Shown here: positions 26,495 through 35,367 of the stretch, one piece after another
Layout of the letters: every line of letters starts with the position of its first letter
Position numbering within the stretch: the stretch's first letter is position 1
NCBI GenBank assembly: GCA_903994635.1
Contig: CAJEXQ010000021.1
Span: forward strand, 1 to 35,429
Direction: 5' to 3'
Origin: an uncultured Chlorobiaceae bacterium
GTDB lineage: Bacteria; Bacteroidota; Chlorobiia; Chlorobiales; Chlorobiaceae
DNA: 35,429 nucleotides
The notes under the pieces: generated by a model
Databases searched by the model: none
The model's input: only the letters and a program-made list of their open reading frames with translations
Told to the model about the DNA's origin: nothing
Translations under genes and position numbers: made by a program

Positions 26495-27348
26495 ATGATC
26501 ACCACCACCAGCAGTGTTATCGATTTTGAAAAAGCGGAACGTGATTTTCTGTTTCTCCTCCACTGTTTTCAGGAGGTGCTCTGCGACCTTGGAGAGGCTA
26601 AACTGGCCAACCACCTCCCCTGGCAGAATGCGAGTCTCCCTCTTGAAGAGTATCCTGATACCGAGCGGGCGCTGCAGGCATTTTCCATTTTTTTCCAGCT
26701 TCTCAACATGGCGGAAGAGAACTCTGCGGCCCAGAACCGGCGCGCCCTTGAGGCTGAAGCTGGCCTCTCCAATCTCACCGGCCTCTGGGGCCGCACTCTA
26801 CTCCGCTTCCGTGAACAGGAAATTCCGGAAACAACCATCTGCAGCCTGCTGCCGGAGGTCTCAGTCGTAGCAGTGCTGACGGCACACCCTACAGAAGCCA
26901 AGCGAAAAACGGTGCTTGAACAGCACCGTCAACTCTACCTGCTTCTGGTACAACGGGAAAACCAGATGTGGACACCTCTCGAACAGCTCGACATCCGCAA
27001 CAAGATCAAGGTTGTCATGGAAAGACTCTGGAGAACGGGAGAGATCCTTTACGAAAAGCCCGACATATCAGATGAGCGGAGAAATGTAATTCACTACCTC
27101 TACAATATTTTCTCCGAGGTGCTGCCCATGCTCGACAGGCGCCTCTTGCTGCGCAGCGCCTCAATGTCAACAAATTTATCACCCCCCGTCGTGAAGGGCT
27201 TAACACCCTCCACCTGCAACAGATCAAGCTGCTCACCCAATGGAGGGAACTGCACCTTTCCGGGAAAAATGAGGAGGGGGAGAAACTGCTGCTGGAGCTC
27301 TTTATGACGGTTAATGCCATATCGGGGGGATTACGCACCACGGGGTAG
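26495..27348 (+). pseudogene. ppc: Phosphoenolpyruvate carboxylase with large internal deletion
   Basis: The first about 217 residues (to MLDRRL near 27145) are a normal PEP carboxylase N-terminus, with the conserved VLTAHPTEAKRKTVLEQHR and RLWRTGEILYEKP. From about 27150 the +2 frame reads as the family C-terminus: QQIKLLTQWREL, then LFMTVNAISGGLRTTG and a TAG at 27346. PEP carboxylases have about 880-950 residues, so some 600 residues are missing. These include the catalytic arginines and the glycine-rich loop. The two parts are in different frames, so no full product can be made. GCGCCTC occurs at 27139 and again at 27156, near the join. PEPC makes oxaloacetate for the reductive TCA cycle, so a real loss would be surprising; an assembly or amplification deletion is at least as likely. 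Confidence 0.88.
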
Positions 27349-27463
27349 AAGCCAAAATGAAGGACTTGATGGTTTATCGCAGAACAAGAAAAGAAATATT
27401 TACGTATTTCAATTATTTACCTACCTTGCGTATGAAATATTGAAATCTTTTATTTTACCCGCC

Positions 27464-29020
27464 ATGCTCTCAACCCTCAACGCTGCGGCACTGATTGGCA
27501 TTGATGCCCTGAAGGTTACTGTTGAAATCAACGTTACGGCGGGCATTCCTTCGTTTACGGTGGTTGGTTTGCCCGACAATGCCATCAGGGAGAGCCGTGA
27601 GAGAATTCTGACAGCAATCAGAAACTCAGGGTTTACTATTCCACCAAAAAAAATCACGGTCAACCTTGCGCCTGCTGACATTAAAAAGGAGGGGACCGCC
27701 TTTGATCTCCCGATTGCCATCGGGTTGCTTGGCTCGCTCGACCTGATAGGCAACCGCTTCGAGGAGACGCTCATTATGGGAGAGCTGGCGCTTGACGGAT
27801 CGCTGAGGAGAATCAATGGAGCACTCCCTGTGGCCATTATGGCAGGAAAAGAACAGATAAAACGACTGATTGTGCCTCTGGCAAATGCGGCTGAGGCGGC
27901 TGTAGCTGTTTCAGCTTCAAGCTCCACCATTGAGGTCTACGGTGTTGAAAACCTGAATGAAACCGTTGCCCTGATGGGCGGAAAAAGCGGGCACACACCG
28001 GTAACGGTCAATGTAGCCGCGCTGTTTGAAAAAGAACAGGAGTACCCTGTTGATTTTGCTGATATCAAGGGGCAGGGATCGGCCAAAAAAGCACTTGAAA
28101 TTGCTGCGGCGGGCGGTCACAACGTCATCATGATCGGCCCTCCCGGCAGCGGTAAAACCATGCTGGCAAAAGGGTTGCCGGGCATTCTGCCTCCTCTCGG
28201 TTTTGAAGAGTCGCTTGAAACTACAAAAATCTACTCCGTTGCCAACCTGCTTGAAAAAGGGCGACCTCTCATGGTTACCAGGCCGTTCCGCAGCCCGCAC
28301 CATACCACAAGCAATGTGGCGCTGATTGGCGGAGGCGCAACGGCCAAACCGGGCGAGGTGAGCCTTGCCCACAACGGCATTCTCTTTTTGGACGAACTTC
28401 CCGAATTCAGCCGCAACGCCCTCGAGGTGCTCCGCCAGCCCCTTGAAGATCGTGAAGTCACCGTATCAAGAATTTCCGTCACCACAAAATATCCGGCTGG
28501 CTTCATGCTCATTGCAGCCATGAACCCAAGCCCGGCAGGCGCTCTGAAAGACCGTGACGGGAACCTGACCGCGCCTCCCCAGCAGATCCAACGCTATCTT
28601 TCAAAAATTTCAGGCCCACTGCTCGACCGCATCGATATTCACATCGACGTGCCAAAAGTTGAAACCAGCGACCTCTTCGCCGCTTCGAACGCCGAAAATT
28701 CAGCAACCATCCGCCAGCGGGTCATAAGCGCCCGCAGCATCCAGCAGAAAAGATTTGCTGGAACCGCATCACCAAAAATCTATACCAATGCCCAAATGAA
28801 CTCACGCCAGATCCAGAGTTTCTGCCGTCTCGACAAAGAGAGTTCGCAAAAACTGATGGATGCCATGAACCGCATGAACCTCTCCGCACGGGCGCACGAC
28901 CGAATCATCAAGGTAAGCCGCACCATCGCCGACCTCGACAACTCTGAACAAATCGCCATGAAGCACCTCATCCAGGGCATTCAGTACCGCAACCTCGACC
29001 GCGATTTCTGGAGCTTCTGA
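27464..29020 (+). CDS. comM: ComM/YifB-family Mg-chelatase-like AAA+ ATPase
   Basis: 518 residues from the ATG at 27464. The frame stays open upstream through the ppc 3' region, but homology begins at LSTLNAAALIGIDALKV. The N-terminal ChlI-like domain has AGIPSFTVVGLPDNAIRESR. The AAA+ core has Walker A MIGPPGSGKTMLAKG and Walker B GILFLDELPEF, followed by PFRSPHHTTS-type and MNPSPAG motifs, and ends with the lid LSARAHDRIIKVSRTIADL. ComM is a hexameric helicase that promotes branch migration during integration of transformed DNA. It can act in recombination in non-competent species too. It has its own 115-base upstream gap after ppc. Confidence 0.93.
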   Translation: MLSTLNAAALIGIDALKVTVEINVTAGIPSFTVVGLPDNAIRESRERILTAIRNSGFTIPPKKITVNLAPADIKKEGTAFDLPIAIGLLGSLDLIGNRFEETLIMGELALDGSLRRINGALPVAIMAGKEQIKRLIVPLANAAEAAVAVSASSSTIEVYGVENLNETVALMGGKSGHTPVTVNVAALFEKEQEYPVDFADIKGQGSAKKALEIAAAGGHNVIMIGPPGSGKTMLAKGLPGILPPLGFEESLETTKIYSVANLLEKGRPLMVTRPFRSPHHTTSNVALIGGGATAKPGEVSLAHNGILFLDELPEFSRNALEVLRQPLEDREVTVSRISVTTKYPAGFMLIAAMNPSPAGALKDRDGNLTAPPQQIQRYLSKISGPLLDRIDIHIDVPKVETSDLFAASNAENSATIRQRVISARSIQQKRFAGTASPKIYTNAQMNSRQIQSFCRLDKESSQKLMDAMNRMNLSARAHDRIIKVSRTIADLDNSEQIAMKHLIQGIQYRNLDRDFWSF

Positions 29021-29132
29021 TCGGGATGCCCCCAATCGTAAAGACAGGCCTTGAGTTCATCTACAATTTTCTCCGTCACCTGAGAGCCACACAAGATGAA
29101 GGCTCACCAAAAAGGTGCAGAGAAATTAGCTG

Positions 29133-29161
29133 TTGACTGCCTATATTTCCGCCTTGATATT
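29133..29161 (+). promoter_or_regulatory. Promoter candidate for the porin gene
   Basis: TTGACT (29133-29138) and GATATT (29156-29161) are 17 bases apart. Initiation near 29168 gives a leader of about 36 bases with GGAGAA before the ATG at 29204. Confidence 0.45.
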
Positions 29162-29203
29162 CAAATTCAGACAGATAACCAAACCTCTCCACGGAGAACA
29201 TCC

Positions 29204-30505
29204 ATGAACGCAAGGGGAAAATTCCGTTACACCCTGCTGCTTGCCAGCTCACTCTGCACTGCTGTGCCCTCTTTTGCCGCAGAAACTGCTGAAAGCGTCG
29301 AAACCCGCATCAGCCGTCTTGATCAGGAGCTTGCCGAGCTGAAAGCACTTGTGCGCAACAAGCCCGCAGCCACAGCAACTCCGGTAACACTCTCGGCAAC
29401 TTCAGGCGCAAAAGTGCAGTTTTACGGCTTTGCCCGGTTTGACACATCCTGTGATACAGGGGCAATATATCCAGGCAATTACGCTTTCTGGGCACTTCCT
29501 GAAAATGGCAGGAAAAATGACTCAGAATGGAATCTCACGGCTGGTGCCACCAGGATAGGGCTGAACCTCAGTGGAACTGATGCAGAGAGTATGAAATTGA
29601 CAGGCAATATCGAATTGGATTTTCTCACCAGTATTGCAACCGAAACCAGCCAGGCACCGCGCCTGCGTCACGGCTTCATCAAAGCCTGCTGGCCTGCATC
29701 CGACTTCAGCATTCTTGCCGGCCAGACATGGGATCTGCTCTCTTCCCTGATTCCGTTTGTGGATGACCCCGCCCTTCTCTGGGATGCCGGTAATATCGGT
29801 TCACGCCACCCGCAGATACGACTCACCAAGGGATTTTCGACTGGCAACAATGGACACCTTGAACTGGCAGTTGCTGCATCAAGAACCATTGGTGATAGAA
29901 CCACTTTTCAAACTCTTGCTCTTCAAAATGACACAGGCAAAGATGCCGCCATACCTTCCTTTCAGGGACGCATGGCATTTTCTGAGCCACTTATTGTAAA
30001 AAACCAGCCTGCGACCATTGCCCTCTCAGGCCATTATGGTCAGGAAGAGTGGGACACCAATGGCACAGGGAGTTACAAAACGCTTGACTCATGGTCATGC
30101 AACCTTGAGCTTTCAATGCCGCTCAGCGACAGAATGCTCGTTGCAGGCGAATACTTTACCGGTTCCAATCTTGATGACTACCTGGGTGGAATCGGGCAGG
30201 GAGTAAACAGTACGGTAGCGACTGACCCCAGGGAGATTCGTGCTCAGGGTGGATGGGGAGCGCTCAGGTATACCATAAATCCAGAAACATCGGTGAGCCT
30301 CGGTGCAGGTATTGATGATCCAAAGGATAATGATTTAGCTACCGCTGCACGCTCACGAAACCAGACCATCTTCGCCAATGTCATTACCAAAATAACAGCA
30401 AACTTCATTCTCGGGCTTCAGCTCTCGGACTGGAAGAGTGACTATAAAAATGCTGACGGGAGCAATGCTGTCAGGATTCAGAGTTCATTAACCTGCAAGT
30501 TTTAG
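29204..30505 (+). CDS. Outer-membrane porin with N-terminal coiled coil
   Basis: 433 residues from the ATG at 29204, preceded by GGAGAA. A signal peptide (YTLLLASSLCTAVPSFAA) ends at about residue 24. Next comes a heptad-rich segment (VETRISRLDQELAELKALV) likely to form a short periplasmic coiled coil. The remainder alternates polar and hydrophobic residues with many beta-hairpin turns and ends in Phe, the usual barrel terminus (SLTCKF). KVQFYGFARFDTSCDTG opens the barrel as in DcaP/trimeric porin-like proteins. It probably allows small anions or organics through the outer membrane; the solute is unknown. It stands alone between comM and the convergent sppA, and the 136-base gap after it shows no clear terminator. 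Confidence 0.85.
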   Translation: MNARGKFRYTLLLASSLCTAVPSFAAETAESVETRISRLDQELAELKALVRNKPAATATPVTLSATSGAKVQFYGFARFDTSCDTGAIYPGNYAFWALPENGRKNDSEWNLTAGATRIGLNLSGTDAESMKLTGNIELDFLTSIATETSQAPRLRHGFIKACWPASDFSILAGQTWDLLSSLIPFVDDPALLWDAGNIGSRHPQIRLTKGFSTGNNGHLELAVAASRTIGDRTTFQTLALQNDTGKDAAIPSFQGRMAFSEPLIVKNQPATIALSGHYGQEEWDTNGTGSYKTLDSWSCNLELSMPLSDRMLVAGEYFTGSNLDDYLGGIGQGVNSTVATDPREIRAQGGWGALRYTINPETSVSLGAGIDDPKDNDLATAARSRNQTIFANVITKITANFILGLQLSDWKSDYKNADGSNAVRIQSSLTCKF

Positions 30506-30641
30506 GGCAACCACTTTAAAATCATTAAGAAAAATGACTATTGCCTCCTGAAGCAGTTGGCATATCGAGCCTCCCTCCTCTGTTAACTGGTCATGGCAGC
30601 TCCTCCGCCACAGGCGATATTAGGATCGGAGACAACAATGC

Positions 30642-32444
30642 TCAACGGATGACAATCTCGGATGGCATAACCGTCAGCATACGCATCTGCCCCGACCTCT
30701 CCAGCATCTCGTAAAAAGCGGCCATGGAGCTGAAATGCCGCCGGGGGATGAGCTCATGCAGCACCTGTTGTTTCACCGCAGCGGACAATCGGGCGGAAAG
30801 GCTTGCTCCGTTGCCCTGCAGGAGAGATTCAAACCAGCTTTTCTGCACCGGGTAGAGCATGATTCGTGGCTTTTTGCTCATATCCATTTTGGCGAGAAGC
30901 TGGGCTGCATGAATGGCATCAAAAAGTCCACCCATACGGTCAACCAGACCTGCCTTCAGCGCACGACTGCCTGTCCAGACTCTTCCTCCAGCAACAGAGT
31001 CTACCTGGGCAAGGGGCATCTTTCTTGAGGCTGCTACTTTGCCGATGAAATCATCATAGACCACACCCGATGCGGCAACGAATTTGTTGTAGGCCTCGCC
31101 CTCCAGCGGCTTGAAGGGGGTATTGGCATCAGCATAGCGGCCCCGCGTTACAACATCGCGCTTCAGTCCAATTTTTTCGGCAAGTCCGCTGATATTTGGT
31201 TTCAGGGCGTAGACACCGATTGAACCGGTGATGGTCAGCGGCTGGGCAAAGATGGTTTTGCCTGCAAGGGCAGTCATATAACCACCCGAGGCGGCAACAC
31301 CCGACATGGAGACCACGAGAGGTTTTTTCACCGCAGCCGAGTCGAGCATCTGGAGCATATCAGCCGATGCAAGGGCATCGCCACCGGGGCTGTCGATGCG
31401 CAACACAAGCGCTTTGACCTTCTTGTCTTCCAGCGCCTTGTCAAGGGAATTTTTCAGCGTCTCAACATCAATACCGTCAGTCAACTCCCCTGCAGAACGA
31501 ACAATTGTACCCGACAGAGTAATCACGGCAATAGCTTCATCAGTGGTCGACTTCTGCGGCCATGTAACTGCAGAACGATACTCGGATGCGCTGACAAAAG
31601 CATCATTATCATTGGAGAGCTCCTTCCCGGTAACTTTTCTGGTCAAAGCCCGCTGTAACTCCCAGAAAGAGGCTTCGCCGTCAACAAGCCCGACGGCTTT
31701 GGCTCTTTTGGCCGAAACCAGCGCCTCATTGTTGATGAACGCCTCAAAGGAATTGCGGCTGATGGCACGGCGCTTCGATACGTAGGTGAGATAGTCGTCG
31801 TAAACCTCGTCAAGCAAGGCATTGATCTGCTCAAAGTACTCTTTGCTTGCCCCGGTTCTGACAAAGGGCTCAATGCCGCTTTTGTACTTTTTCCACTGCG
31901 AAGCCTGAACCTGAACACCTATTTTGCCCAGCGGAGTGGTATAAAAGAGTGATTCCGCTTTCAGGCCGTCAAGAAGGAGAAAACTGCCCCGTTCAACAAT
32001 AATGGAATCAGAGGCTGCCGCAAGAAGATAGTCACTGTCTTCGGGGGAGCGCAGAAAGGCGGTGACTTTTTTACCCCCTTTGCGAACCTTTTCAATCGCC
32101 TCTATCAGCACGGCTACCTTTGCTGGCGTTGTCTGAATCCCTCCGATATCGAGTACAACCTCTCTGACCCGCTCATCAGCCGCAGCATGATTGAGCAGAA
32201 AGAGCATCTCCTGAAGAGAGAGTGGCCCACGTGAGGCCATAAAGGGCAGCGAGGTGCTTTCGTTACGGATTTCATCAATGCCTCCGCTGAGAGGCAGAAC
32301 AAGCACAAAGCGATCGGGAATGGAATGCGACGATCGAAGAGCCCAGAAAAGCCCTGCAAAAAGCAATATTGGAATGATAACGAGGGTGAGGCACCCGTTA
32401 CGGAAACAGCCCCGCCTCTTTTTTGGCGTATTGGTATTATTCAT
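30642..32444 (-). CDS. sppA: Signal peptide peptidase SppA, long (67K) type
   Basis: 600 residues with an N-terminal membrane anchor (LTLVIIPILLFAGLFWAL) and two tandem S49 halves. The catalytic dyad is visible: Lys188 in KKYKSGIEPF in the first half and Ser386 in [10 protein letters not shown] in the second. The tetrameric enzyme degrades signal peptides left in the membrane after secretion. The ATG at 32444 overlaps the end of oppF by eight bases, so the two are translationally coupled. A 93-base internal piece (31273-31365) is copied inverted at the right end of the contig, where it is an artefact. Confidence 0.95.
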   Translation of the reverse strand: MNNTNTPKKRRGCFRNGCLTLVIIPILLFAGLFWALRSSHSIPDRFVLVLPLSGGIDEIRNESTSLPFMASRGPLSLQEMLFLLNHAAADERVREVVLDIGGIQTTPAKVAVLIEAIEKVRKGGKKVTAFLRSPEDSDYLLAAASDSIIVERGSFLLLDGLKAESLFYTTPLGKIGVQVQASQWKKYKSGIEPFVRTGASKEYFEQINALLDEVYDDYLTYVSKRRAISRNSFEAFINNEALVSAKRAKAVGLVDGEASFWELQRALTRKVTGKELSNDNDAFVSASEYRSAVTWPQKSTTDEAIAVITLSGTIVRSAGELTDGIDVETLKNSLDKALEDKKVKALVLRIDSPGGDALASADMLQMLDSAAVKKPLVVSMSGVAASGGYMTALAGKTIFAQPLTITGSIGVYALKPNISGLAEKIGLKRDVVTRGRYADANTPFKPLEGEAYNKFVAASGVVYDDFIGKVAASRKMPLAQVDSVAGGRVWTGSRALKAGLVDRMGGLFDAIHAAQLLAKMDMSKKPRIMLYPVQKSWFESLLQGNGASLSARLSAAVKQQVLHELIPRRHFSSMAAFYEMLERSGQMRMLTVMPSEIVIR

Positions 32445-33417
32445 AAAGGAGACAACTTACCTGATGTCCATTATTGTTATGTTCCTGAAGCTTTGGTTCC
32501 CTGTGGCTGCACTCCGCTGTTGCAACAGGGCAGCGGGGGTGGAAACTGCATCCGGAGGGCATATTAAGTGGCCCCGGCAAATCACCGGTCAATAAAATTC
32601 TCTCTTTTTTGGCGCCAAATTCAGGATTTGGAATTGCCGACAGAAGTGCCTTGGTGTAGGGATGCTGCGGGTTGGCATAGAGTTCGCCGGATTCGGCAAT
32701 TTCAACAATCTTGCCAAGATACATCACCGCAACCCTGTCGGAAATATATTCAACAACCGAGAGGTCATGAGCAATGAAGAGATAGGTCAATCCCAGATCT
32801 CGCTGAAGATCCTTGAGGAGATTGATTATCTGCGACTGAATTGAGACATCAAGCGCCGAGACAGGCTCATCGCATATAATAAATTTCGGGTTGACCGCAA
32901 TCGCCCTTGCAATACCGATTCGCTGCCTTTGCCCTCCTGAAAATTGATGCGGATAACGGCTGACATACTCCCTGTTCAACCCGACAACATCAAGCAACTC
33001 CTCAATCCGCTTGCGGGCCGCCTCTCCACGGGCAATCCCGTGAACCTGCAACACCTCGCCAAGCATCTGTCCAACCGTTAAACGGGGGTTCAGTGAGCCG
33101 AAGGGATCCTGAAAAATCATCTGCATCTCTTTGCGGAGAGAACGGAACTCACGATTGCCAATAGCAGAAATCTCCTGACCTTCAAACTCTATTTTCCCGG
33201 TTACAACAGGATGACCAAGACGAATCAAGGCTCTTCCGAGGGTGGTTTTTCCGCAACCTGACTCCCCCACCAGACCGAGCGTCTCTCCCCGAAACAGATC
33301 AAAAGAGAGGCCGTTTACCACCTGTATTGGCTGAGGCTTACCCATAACCCCACTTTTTTTGCCCGCAAAATGCACCCGCAAGTCGCTGACCGACAATAAC
33401 CGCCCTTTTTCCCCCAT
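32437..33417 (-). CDS. Oligopeptide-type ABC transporter ATP-binding protein, OppF/DppF
   Basis: 326 residues from the ATG at 33417. The frame stays open for 48 more codons but these cross the intergenic region and lack family similarity. Walker A is GESGCGKTT (51-59), the signature HQFSGGQRQR (157-166), and Walker B FIICDEPVSALD (179-190). The peptide-family C-terminal extension follows (PSGCSFHPRCPVATAEC), which in relatives can hold an iron-sulfur cluster. It energises import of peptides. No permease or binding protein is adjacent; the nearest are at 18277-21024. It overlaps sppA by eight bases. Confidence 0.92.
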   Translation of the reverse strand: MGEKGRLLSVSDLRVHFAGKKSGVMGKPQPIQVVNGLSFDLFRGETLGLVGESGCGKTTLGRALIRLGHPVVTGKIEFEGQEISAIGNREFRSLRKEMQMIFQDPFGSLNPRLTVGQMLGEVLQVHGIARGEAARKRIEELLDVVGLNREYVSRYPHQFSGGQRQRIGIARAIAVNPKFIICDEPVSALDVSIQSQIINLLKDLQRDLGLTYLFIAHDLSVVEYISDRVAVMYLGKIVEIAESGELYANPQHPYTKALLSAIPNPEFGAKKERILLTGDLPGPLNMPSGCSFHPRCPVATAECSHREPKLQEHNNNGHQVSCLLYE

Positions 33418-33450
33418 CTTTCGCTGAATGCTGTTTATCGTTTTTTTATT

Positions 33451-33459
33451 ATTATAATA
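33451..33459. promoter_or_regulatory. Divergent -10 boxes between oppF and rsmI
   Basis: The sequence ATTATAATA holds a TATAAT on each strand (33454-33459 plus, 33456-33451 minus) in the 92-base gap between divergent starts. Neither has a good -35 at 16-18 bases, so both promoters are tentative. Confidence 0.3.
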
Positions 33460-33509
33460 TAGAATGATTAAGAATTTACCATAACAAACCCTTTGTTCAA
33501 GCCTCTCTT

Positions 33510-34250
33510 TTGCCCTTGCACACTGAACCGTCACATACCGGAACACTGTACGTTGTTGCAACGCCTCTCGGCAATCTCGAAGACATTACCCTGAGAGCGA
33601 TAAAAACCCTGAAACAATCGAGGGCGATTGCCTGTGAAGATACGCGCCATGCTTCAATTCTGCTGAAGCATTTCGATATTTTGGGCAAAAAACTGATCAG
33701 TTACCATAACTATAATGAGCCCCGGGCGATCGGGCAGATTATTGCCCTGCTTGAGGAGGGCACTGATGTCTCGCTTATCACCGATGCTGGAACCCCTGTA
33801 ATCAGCGACCCTGGATATGCGCTTCTCCACGCCCTGCATGAAAAGAACCTGAAGATTATCCCGATCCCGGGGCCAAGCGCTTTGACCGCAGCACTCTCTG
33901 CCTGTCCGCTTCCGGTCAACAATTTTTTCTTTGCCGGCTTTCTTCCACATAAAAAAGGGCGAAAAAGCCGTCTCGAATATCTTGCTGGCCTGCACGCCTC
34001 TTTTGTTCTGTACGAGTCGCCCTACAGGATCATGAAACTCCTTGACGAAGTGGAGCATCTCTTGCCTGATGCGCAGATATTCGTTGGGCGGGAGATGACA
34101 AAAATATATGAAGAGTACCTTACTGGACCCATAGAAGAGATCCGGCAACACCTTGCCAATGGCAAAACGAGAGGCGAGTTTGTTGTTATTGTCCATCCAG
34201 CCGGAAAAAAAACAATCAAATCAGAAGAGAACCATGCAGATCATCACTGA
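33510..34250 (+). CDS. rsmI: 16S rRNA (cytidine-1402 2'-O)-methyltransferase
   Basis: 246 residues of the tetrapyrrole-methylase fold. Motifs: [45 protein letters not shown] and [15 protein letters not shown]. RsmI methylates the ribose of C1402 in the decoding centre. No ATG or GTG is available before the conserved N-terminus; the start is a TTG at 33510 (or 33516), without a clear Shine-Dalgarno. The 3' end overlaps panC by 17 bases. Confidence 0.94.
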   Translation: MPLHTEPSHTGTLYVVATPLGNLEDITLRAIKTLKQSRAIACEDTRHASILLKHFDILGKKLISYHNYNEPRAIGQIIALLEEGTDVSLITDAGTPVISDPGYALLHALHEKNLKIIPIPGPSALTAALSACPLPVNNFFFAGFLPHKKGRKSRLEYLAGLHASFVLYESPYRIMKLLDEVEHLLPDAQIFVGREMTKIYEEYLTGPIEEIRQHLANGKTRGEFVVIVHPAGKKTIKSEENHADHH

Positions 34251-35086
34251 ACCCGCCGAGATGCAGGCCATTGCTGAAAAGCTGCGCCTTAACCGTCAGC
34301 TTATTGGGGTCGTCATGACCATGGGTGCACTGCACGAAGGACATCTCGCTCTTGTAAAGCTTGCCCAAAAGAGCGCAGGAACCGTTATTCTCACCATTTT
34401 TGTGAACCCAAGGCAGTTCGGGCCAACTGAAGATCTCCACCGTTACCCCCGCCCTTTCGAGCAGGACGTAGCTCTTGCCAAATCAGCAGGTGTCGATTAC
34501 CTCTTTGCGCCTAAATCGTGCACAATCTACCCTGAACACTTTCAGACAGCAGTGCAGTGCGGCTCTCTCGCCGATCGATTTGAAGGACAACAGAGGCCGG
34601 GCCATTTCAACGGAGTGGCTACAGTTGTCACCAAACTGTTCAATATCACAAAACCACACAAAGCAATCTTTGGAGAAAAGGATGCACAGCAACTTGCCAT
34701 TATCCGGCAACTTGTAGCAGATCTCAATTTGAATATTGCCATTGTTGGTGCCCCCTGTTGTCAGGGAAGAAAACGGACTGGCGGTAAGCTCAAGAAATAT
34801 CTATCTCTCAAGCCAGGAGCGCAGCACAGCAGGCGTACTTTACCAGGGGCTTTGCCATGCCGAAAAACGCATTGCCGGGCGAGAGAAAAACCTTCTGACC
34901 ATTGCGAAAGAGGTTGAAGAGATGATCAGCTCAACTCCCGGATGCCGCACCGACTACGTCAGTTTTGTCGATGAAGAGAGGTTTGAACTGACTGAAACTG
35001 CTGAAGAGGGTAAAGAGTACCGGCTGCTTATTGCCGCTTATTCAGGAAGCATCCGGCTCATCGACAATGTGAAGATTCGAGCCTGA
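34234..35086 (+). pseudogene. panC: Pantothenate synthetase with one-base frameshift
   Basis: From the ATG at 34234 (AGAGA upstream) the frame reads a normal Pan[18 protein letters not shown] with the LHEGH nucleotide-binding motif, [34 protein letters not shown] and FGEKDAQQL. At IVGAP the frame breaks. The next frame continues perfectly with [18 protein letters not shown], the second active-site motif, and runs to a TGA at 35084. Removing one C from the CCCCC run at 34751-34755 restores an uninterrupted protein of about 283 residues, the family length. PanC joins pantoate and beta-alanine using ATP. A sequencing or assembly indel is the simplest explanation; a true mutation would make the cell need pantothenate. 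Confidence 0.9.
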
Positions 35087-35200
35087 TTGCAGGCAGAGAA
35101 CGGTATACAGGAAGAGTCTTTTTTATATTATATTGGCTAACAGTTTTATTGTTTGAGAAAAACGAACGACATTTTTATCACTATTATACAATACGATTCC

Positions 35201-35280
35201 ATGATTATCAACAAAGCAATTGATCTCGGCCAAGGCAAAATAATTTCGATCGAAACCGGCAAAATGGCAAAACAGGCTGA
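35201..35280 (+). CDS. pnp: Polyribonucleotide nucleotidyltransferase, first about 27 codons only
   Basis: The ATG at 35201 begins [20 protein letters not shown] followed by MAKQAD, which matches the N-terminus of PNPase, the phosphorolytic 3'-5' RNA exonuclease of the degradosome. After 35274-35280 the sequence switches to an inverted piece of sppA, so the rest of the gene is missing for technical reasons. The 114-base gap after panC has no clear promoter or terminator. Identification rests on a short stretch. Confidence 0.75.
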
Positions 35281-35367
35281 TATGCTCCAGATGCTCGACT
35301 CGGCTGCGGTGAAAAAACCTCTCGTGGTCTCCATGTCGGGTGTTGCCGCCTCGGGTGGTTATATGAC
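35275..35367 (-). other. Chimeric inverted copy of an internal sppA segment
   Basis: These 93 bases are an exact reverse complement of plus-strand positions 31273-31365, the sppA region around the catalytic-serine motif. The join to pnp occurs at GGCTGA (35275-35280), which fits both sides. This is an artefact, not a second sppA gene. Confidence 0.93.

Noticed and set aside
27119..27348. Programmed frameshift in ppc
   Set aside because: A frameshift would keep the middle of the enzyme; about 600 residues are absent, so it is a deletion.
35275..35367. Second copy of the SppA catalytic-serine region, suggesting a paralogue or inverted repeat
   Set aside because: It is base-for-base identical over 93 bases, interrupts pnp, and leads directly into a sequencing adapter, so it is a chimera.
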